Below are positions 57,878 through 64,000 of a stretch of DNA of 64,000 nucleotides, piece by piece. A model generated the notes under the pieces. That model did no database searches. It was given only the letters and a program-made list of their open reading frames with translations, and was not told the DNA's origin. How positions within the stretch are numbered: position 1 is the stretch's first letter; the number at the start of each line of letters is the position of its first letter. Both the position numbers and the translations under genes were made by a program. This DNA is from Combretum micranthum (lineage: Eukaryota > Streptophyta > Magnoliopsida > Myrtales > Combretaceae): positions 969,869 to 1,033,868 of the forward strand of contig JAMXBD010000404.1 of the NCBI GenBank assembly GCA_024138025.1. Direction: 5' to 3'.

Positions 57878-59382
57878 AACAAATAAAATCAAGTATCCTG
57901 ATGTAAACTTTCTTGAGTCAATATCGCCAGCCATATATGTACCTATGTAGCCAACCAACACAGGTTTTTTATCTCCAAAACACAAGCACATTTGGAGGTA
58001 CCACAAAGATATTTAAAAATCTACTTCACTACAACCCAATGCTCCTTTCCAGGATTTGAAAGGAACCAACTCACTACTCCAACTAAGTGAGCAATATCTG
58101 GCTGTGTACACACTATGGTATACATCAAACTTCCAACTGTTGAAGTATACGAAACTCTGTCCATCTCCTCCTTCTCTTTCTCAGTAGAAGGGCATTGCTT
58201 GGAACTTAACCTAAAGTGATTAGTAAGAGGACAACTAACCACTTTAGCTTTGTCCATATTAAACCTCCGAAGTACTTTCTCAATATATTTCTCCTGTGAC
58301 AACCATAATTTCTTGGTGCTCCTGTCTCTTGTTATCTTCATGCCAAGAATCTGTCTTGCTGGCCCTAAGTCTTTCATAGCAAAAGACTTACTCAACTGCT
58401 TCTTTAGGTTGTTGATCCTAGAAATATTCTGGCCAACAATCAACATATCATCCACATAGAGCAATGAAATAATGAAATCATCATCAGCGAATTTGCACAA
58501 ATACACAGTGATTTGAAGTAGTCTTCTTGTACCCTTACTCCCTCATGACTAATTCGAATTTCTTATACCACTGTCTCGGTGCCTATTTCAAGCCATATAG
58601 GCTTTCATTCAATTTACAAACATAATCCTCCTTTCCTTTTACAACAAAACCTCTGGCTGCTCCATGTATATCTCTTTCTTTAAATCACCATGAAGGAAAG
58701 TAGTCTTCACACCCATCTGCTCGATCTCCAAGTTGAGACTTGCTGCTAACCCTAGCACTATTCGAATGGATGTCATTTTCACCACTAGCGAAAATATCTC
58801 ATAAAAGTCAATCCCTTTCCTTTGGCTAAATCCCTTGACAACTATTCTGGCTTTAAATCGTGGTTGGGAATAGTGTTCTTCATGCTTTATCCCGAATACC
58901 CACTTATTTTTCAAAGCCCTCTTACCTTTTGGTAACTTCACCAGCTAAAAAGTTTCATTTTTATGCAAGGACCTCATTTTATCTTGCATAGCCTCAATCC
59001 AATTCTTTTATGTTTCATCATCCATTGCTTCTTCAAAATCTTTTGGTTTCCCCATCAGTCAATAACGCATATTGATCTGTCGAGTATCTAATACAGGGTG
59101 TCAAACTCTAATAGATCTCCTCAATTCTAGAGAACCAATTGAAGCTTGTAGTTGATCATGAACACCATCACCATCAGAGTCATCTAATGGAAACTCAAGG
59201 GGAGCATCTGCTTCACCTGTCTCAAACTGATCATCTTGTATTTCATCTCCAACGTCTCTTGGACCATCGTTAGAGGTATCATCTCTAGGTCTGTTGTACT
59301 GCTACTAGACTTGGAAACATTCTTTTGAGATCTCCCTATATCATGAATGGTCTCATCTTCAATAAACACTGCATCACGACTT
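57878..59382 (-). pseudogene. pol: Copia reverse transcriptase/RNase H, downstream duplicate
   Basis: Second copy in reading order of a ~1.5-kb pol segment. It includes KNKWVFGIKHEE, IDFYEIFS, MGVKTTFLHGDL, the catalytic LLYVDDMLIVGQ and PDIAHLVGVVSWFL. Open pieces are 58639-58941 and 58021-58506, with stops and shifts between. It matches 59452-60962 almost base for base (offset 1574-1580). The upstream end enters from a junction with poly-C and RNase H sequence, giving a false MAIVTSRDAVF start near 59396. Confidence 0.85.
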
Positions 59383-59451
59383 GTGACAATTGCCATGACA
59401 CATTAGACAAAACCAAACCCCACCACCACCTCCCCCCCCCCCCCTCCCCCC
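59383..59451. repeat. Junction of copia internal tandem duplication
   Basis: 69 bp with CAATTGCCATGAC, also present at 57840, and C runs of 13 and 6. It joins RNase H sequence of one copy to the integrase/RT linker of the other. Confidence 0.75.
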
Positions 59452-60962
59452 AACAAATAAAATCAAGTATCCTGATGTAAACTTTCTTGAGTCAACATTG
59501 CCAGCCATATCTGTATCTGTGTAGCCAACCAAACAAGTTTTTTATCTCCAAAACACAAGCACATTTTGGAGGTACCACAAAGATATCTAAAAATCTACTT
59601 CACTACAACCCAATGCTCCTTTCCAGGATTTGAAAGGAACCAACTCACTACTCCAACTAAGTGAGCAATATCTGGATGTGTACACACCATGGTATACATC
59701 AAACTTCCAACTATTGAAGTATACGAAACTCTGTCCATCTCCTCCTTCTCTTTCTCAGTAGAAGGGCATTGCTTGGAACTTAACCTAAAGTGATTAGTAA
59801 GAGGACAACTAACCGCTTTAGCTTTGTCCATATTAAACCTTCGAAGTACTTTCTCAATATACTTCTCCTGTGACAACCATAATTTCTTGGTGCTCCTGTC
59901 TCTGGTTATCTTCATGCCAAGAATCTGTCTTGCTGGCCCTAAGTCTTTCATAGGAAAAGACTTACTCAACTGCTTCTTTAGGTTGTTGATCCTAGAAATA
60001 TTCTGGCCAACAATCAACATATCATCCACATAGAGCAATGAAATAATGAAATCATCATCAGAGAATTTCTGCACAAATACACAGTGATCTGAAGTAGTCT
60101 TCTTGTACCCTTGCTCCCTCATGACTAATTCGAATTTCTTATACCACTGTTTCGGTGCCTATTTCAAGCCATATAGGCTTTTATTCAATTTACAAACATA
60201 ATCCTCCTTTCCTTTTACAACAAAAACCTCTGGCTGCTCCATGTATATCTCTTTCTTTAAATCACCATGAAGGAAACTAGTCTTCACACCCATATGCTCG
60301 ATCTCCAAGTTGAGACTTGCTGTTAACCCTAGCACTATTCAAATGGATGTCATTTTCACCACTAGCGAAAATATCTCATAAAAGTCAATCCCTTTCCTTT
60401 AGCTAAATCCCTTGACAACTATTCTGGCTTTAATCGTGGTTGGGAACAGTGTTCTTCATGCTTTATCCTGAATACCCACTTATTTTTCAAAGCCCTCTTA
60501 CCTTTTGGTAACTTTACCAGCTAAAAAGTTTCATTTTTATGCAAGGACCTCATTTTATCTTGCATAGCCTCAATCCAATTCTTTTTGTGTTCATCATCCA
60601 TTGCTTCTTCAAAATCTTCTGGTTCTCCCCCATCAATCAATAACGCATATTGATCTGTCGAGTATCTAATAGAGGGTTGTCAAACTCTAGTAGATCTCCT
60701 CAATTCTAGAGAACTAATTGAAGCTTGTAGTTGATCATGAACACCATCACCATCAGAGTCATCTAATGGAAACTCAAGGGGAGCATCTGCTTCACCTGTC
60801 TCAAACTGATCATCTTGTATTTCATCTCCAACGTCTCTTGGGACCATCGTTGGAGGTATCATCTCTAGGTCTGTTGTACTGCTACTAGACTTGGAAACAT
60901 TCTTTTGAGATTTCCCTATATCATGAATGGTCTCATCTTCAATAAACACCGCATCACGACTT
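59452..60962 (-). pseudogene. pol: Copia reverse transcriptase/RNase H, upstream duplicate
   Basis: First copy in reading order and contiguous with integrase through SRDAVFIEDETIHDIG. It has an open 175-codon piece (59595-60122) with LLYVDDMLIVGQ and the RNase H start. Frames are broken at 60180-60520. Its twin lies directly downstream. Confidence 0.87.
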
Positions 60963-61807
60963 CTCACAAGCTTCTTCTGAACTGGATCATAAAACCTATA
61001 GCCAAACTGATCTTGACCATAGCCAATAAACACGCACTATCGTGTCTTAACATCAAACTTCGACCTCTCATCTTTTGGAATATGCACAAAGGCTTTATTA
61101 CCAAACACCCGTAAATGATCATAAGAAAAATTCTTTCCTGACCATACTCTCTCAGGAATATCAAACTGTAGAGGGACACATGGTGAAAGGTTCAATACAT
61201 GAACTGTTGTTAATAAAGCTTCACCCCAAAACATCTTTGGTAACTTTGCATGTGAGATTAAACAACTGACTCTCTCCTTCAAAGTCCTGTTCATCCTCTC
61301 AGCCAAGCCATTTAACTGTGGTGTCTTTGGAGGTGTTGTTTGATGCCGAATACCATGCTCATTACAATAAGCATGAAATGGTCCAATGTACTCTCCACCG
61401 TTGTCTGTTCGGATGCACTTCAACTTCTTGCCAGTTTGCCTCTCAACTAGAGACAAAAATTGCTTGAAAACATTCAATACCTGATCTTTAGACTTCAAAA
61501 GATATACCCATGTCTTTCTAGAATGATCATCAATGAAAGTCCCAAAGTATTGAGCACCACCAAGTGACTTTGTCATTGGCCCACACAAGTCTGAATGTAC
61601 TAAATCTAGTACATTCTTCATTCTAGAAGGAATGGAACTTTTGAAAGTAACCCTGTTTTGCTTTCCTGCCAAACAATCAGTACACTTCTTTAGATGAAAT
61701 TGATCCAATCCAGGTAACACATTCTTTTTGGCCAAATGAGTCATACTTTTCTCGCTCACATGACTGAGACATTTATGCCATAAGTCAACTATGTTATCAT
61801 TCTCCAC
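60963..61807 (-). pseudogene. int: Copia integrase
   Basis: A 256-codon open stretch (61037-61807) with the zinc-binding HHCC region (LWHKCLSHVSEKS... CTDCLAGK) and the DDE core: Asp in LVHSDLCGP, Asp in IRTDNGGEY and Glu in NGLAERMNRT. It continues through a frame change at 61033 into FIGYGQDQFGYRFYDP. The catalytic triad is intact, but the polyprotein around it is broken. Confidence 0.88.
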
Positions 61808-62202
61808 AATTTCACAGCATCTTGGGAGAGCTTTGCTTTCATAAAATATAATATAGAGTACTTCTTTCCTCTAACTAGTACCAAAGAACCTTTAGTAAGC
61901 TTCCATTTACCATCGTAGAAGGTATTGCAAAAACCTTCATTATCTAGCCTACTTATTGAAATCAGATTCAAACACATATATGGAATATGCCTTACATCCT
62001 TTAGGATTAGCTGTGTGCCATTCTTTGTCTCTAAATAAACATCTCCTTTACTTGTAATTTTAGAAAAATTCTCATTTCCCATTCTCACAACACCAAAATT
62101 ACATGATGTGTAGGATGAGAAGAATTCTCTTCGAGATGTGGCATGAATGGTAGCACCACTATCAATCACCCAACTTGTCTCATAGACTGCAAAATTAACC
62201 AT
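61789..62202 (-). pseudogene. Copia protease and linker
   Basis: WVIDSGATIHATSRREFF carries the DSGA active site of copia-type aspartic protease. LKDVRHIPYMCLNLISISRLD is the conserved end of the domain. The frame ends at 61789, overlapping the integrase frame. Confidence 0.85.
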
Positions 62203-62299
62203 ATCATTATCATCATAAACAAGGTTGAACTCCTCGACAACATTTCCTTGTTCATCATCACTGCCACCATCTTTTTATGTTCCTTGCATTTGTTCTTCT

Positions 62300-63029
62300 T
62301 TTGATCCTACTTGAACTTCCGGCAAAACTTCTTAATATGACCTTTTTTCTTACAATGATGGCACCGAACATTGGCATATTTATTTGACCTTCCTCTGCTT
62401 ATGTCCCTTAACCTTGGACCTCTAGACTGACACCTCCCCCTGGATTTTGCAACAAAGACTTCTTCTTGTGATGAAGAAGACCTTTATGTTCTTTGTCTTA
62501 TCTTTTCATTTAAGACTCCACTTTTGACAAATTCCATATTTATTATACCGTTGGGTGTAGAATTTGTAAGTGAGATTTTCAAAGTCTCCCAAGACTCGGG
62601 TAAGGAGGCTAGAATTAAAAGAGCAAGTACTTTGTTGTCTAAATTTATACCCATCATTGATAATTGCTCCATAACTCCTTGAAAATTATTCAAGTGATCT
62701 GCCAATGATGTACCTTCCCGACACTTCATCTGAAGCAGCTTTGTCAAGTAAAATAATTTATTGTTGCTGGTTTTAGAGGCATACAACTCCTCTAATTTAT
62801 TCCACAAAGTCCTTGCATGAGTTTCATTACAAATGTGATTATACACATTGTCTTCAACAAATTGTCGGGTAAATCCACAAACTTGCTCATGCTCAAACTC
62901 CCATTCCTTATCTGTCTTGTCTTCGGGTTTAGTAGTACCAAACACCGATAAATGCATCTTTGTCACAAACAAAAGATCTTTCATCTTGCTTCTCCATATA
63001 TGATAATTTATCCCATTTAAATATATCAT
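62300..63029 (-). pseudogene. gag: Copia gag with CCHC zinc knuckle
   Basis: A 181-codon frame (62484-63029) starts MIYLNGINYHIWRSKM and contains LWNKLEELYASKTSNNKLFYL and LILASLPESWE, the UBN2/copia gag pattern seen in Tork/Tnt1-type elements. A stop follows at 62484. A further frame holds CHHCKKKGHIKKFC, a perfect CX2CX4HX4C knuckle near 62330-62375. Confidence 0.87.
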
Positions 63030-63157
63030 TTTGCTCGTCCTCGCCTTTATGATTCAAATAAATGAATAATAATCTGACTTATTTTTTTATGTGGAGGATC
63101 CACAATTTAGTGGTAACCACAAAGCATATGATGAGTAGATATATTCACCCAAATATA

Positions 63158-63169
63158 GCTCTGATACCA
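63158..63169 (-). other. Copia primer binding site (initiator Met tRNA)
   Basis: Minus-strand TGGTATCAGAGC, two bases from the 5' LTR end. This is the standard complement to plant initiator methionine tRNA used by Ty1/copia elements. Confidence 0.9.
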
Positions 63170-63171
63170 GT

Positions 63172-63725
63172 TATTGGGTATCTAGTGCAGCAGAAATAAT
63201 AAAATACGAGGCAAATAACTGATAAATAAAAATACGAGAAAAGCAAATAAAATAAATAATATGACACTAAAAAATTTAACATGGTTCATCCTTAAATCTA
63301 GGCTACATCCACGGGACCAACTCCGAAATTTTTCTTCCACTAAATAGCGGGCTTACAAGAGAGAGACTTCTCTAGAATAATATTCTAGAGGTATGATGCA
63401 AATAAGATAAATCTAAAAATAGTGGCACTCAAGTGTTTTTAAAAACACTCTAAATTAATCCTCACTATTTATTACTCCCCAAAATATTCTCTCTCTCACA
63501 CAAAACACTCAAAATTTCCTCAAGAGAGTATTTTTATCTTGGCTCATACACACACATATTTCTCCTGATGCGTGTACGTATGTCCTCTCTATGCAAAACC
63601 AAAAGGACATGATGTCCTTTTATAGCCTTATATAGGCGGCTATAGTTGCCAACGATGGAGAAGCAAATTCAACAACAACTTTGACTTTTCAATGCATTAA
63701 TTAACTTGAAAGATTTGTCATTCCA
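63172..63725 (-). mobile_element. Copia element 5' LTR, truncated
   Basis: 554 bp matching 56761-57313 of the 3' LTR. The last ~50 bp (the LTR's own 5' end) are replaced by a hAT-like terminus from about 63726. The second base is A instead of G at the LTR edge (TATTGGG). Confidence 0.85.
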
Positions 63726-63727
63726 GC

Positions 63728-64000
63728 TAGGGGTGGGCACGGTACGGTTCGGTCCGGTTCGTCACCTGAACCTAATTGAACCTAAAATAACGGTTCGGTT
63801 ATTTTTAAAAAACGAACCTAACCTTACGGTTCGATTCACTAATTTTTCGAACCTAAAAAAAACGGTTCGGTACGGTTCGATATACGGTTCGAACCATATA
63901 AAAAAAAATGTGCTCATTTCAAAAACCTTCACATTAGTAATTCTTAAGTTTTTAGTTTTTATATTTTTGATATGAGTATGGCCGGAACAGACCCAGAACT
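63728..64000. mobile_element. hAT-like element, left end, runs off the window
   Basis: TAGGGGTGGGCACGG followed by repeated GGTTCGG/AACCG motifs, the usual terminus of plant hAT-type miniature elements. It inserted in the copia 5' LTR. The right end and target duplication are outside the window. Confidence 0.6.

Noticed and set aside
63706..63975. 89-codon frame rich in VRFG motifs
   Set aside because: Translation of the GGTTCGG sub-terminal repeats of a hAT-like element.

Overview
The window is nuclear DNA of a flowering plant, most likely a eudicot. The evidence is a ten-exon plastid glucose-6-phosphate dehydrogenase gene with GT-AG introns, a secreted cysteine-rich (defensin-like) peptide gene, AT-rich intergenic sequence, plant-type Ty1/copia and Ty3/gypsy retrotransposons and hAT-like miniature elements. 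I cannot name the species. There is no bacterial-type operon, CRISPR array or RNA gene that I can support.

Layout. 1-7113 is a stack of long LTRs of one family (called family A here): the tail of LTR X, then LTR Y, which is interrupted by solo LTR Z (target duplication CTAGC). 7118-10608 and 18578-21501 are two direct copies of a ~3 kb segment. Each copy carries the same hAT-like element (duplication GGTATTGT) and a defensin-like gene, intact in the right copy and deleted in the left. Between the copies lies a decayed Ty3/gypsy element, G1 (10609-17687), interrupted by two solo LTRs, D (duplication CATCT) and F (duplication CCTCC). 21795-26048 is the G6PD gene on the minus strand, the only clear housekeeping gene. 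It has one missing base at the exon 4/5 junction.

28873-53695 holds the remains of one second Ty3/gypsy element, G2, whose gag, protease and reverse transcriptase pieces are scattered over 25 kb. Solo LTRs have inserted into it and into each other: U inside W inside V inside gag, and K inside R inside S inside a gag zinc knuckle. Almost every insertion keeps a readable 5-bp target duplication, so the order of events can be read directly. LTR C (from 53696) interrupts the reverse transcriptase.

56761-63725 is a Ty1/copia element on the minus strand with both LTRs, primer binding site, gag, protease, integrase and reverse transcriptase. Its reverse transcriptase/RNase H part is duplicated head to tail across poly-C runs, and its 5' LTR is cut by a hAT-like element that runs off the window.

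The least expected signal is shared by the long LTRs. Each has a TATA box, a likely first exon ending at a splice donor, a long intron-like stretch with a ~90-bp conserved box, and a tiny terminal exon. After a polypyrimidine-AG acceptor this exon reads 14-15 codons ending in an acidic, tyrosine-rich tail (typically EDYYD-stop). It is present in at least seven family A copies, one of them frameshifted, and in a diverged form in the unrelated LTR D.
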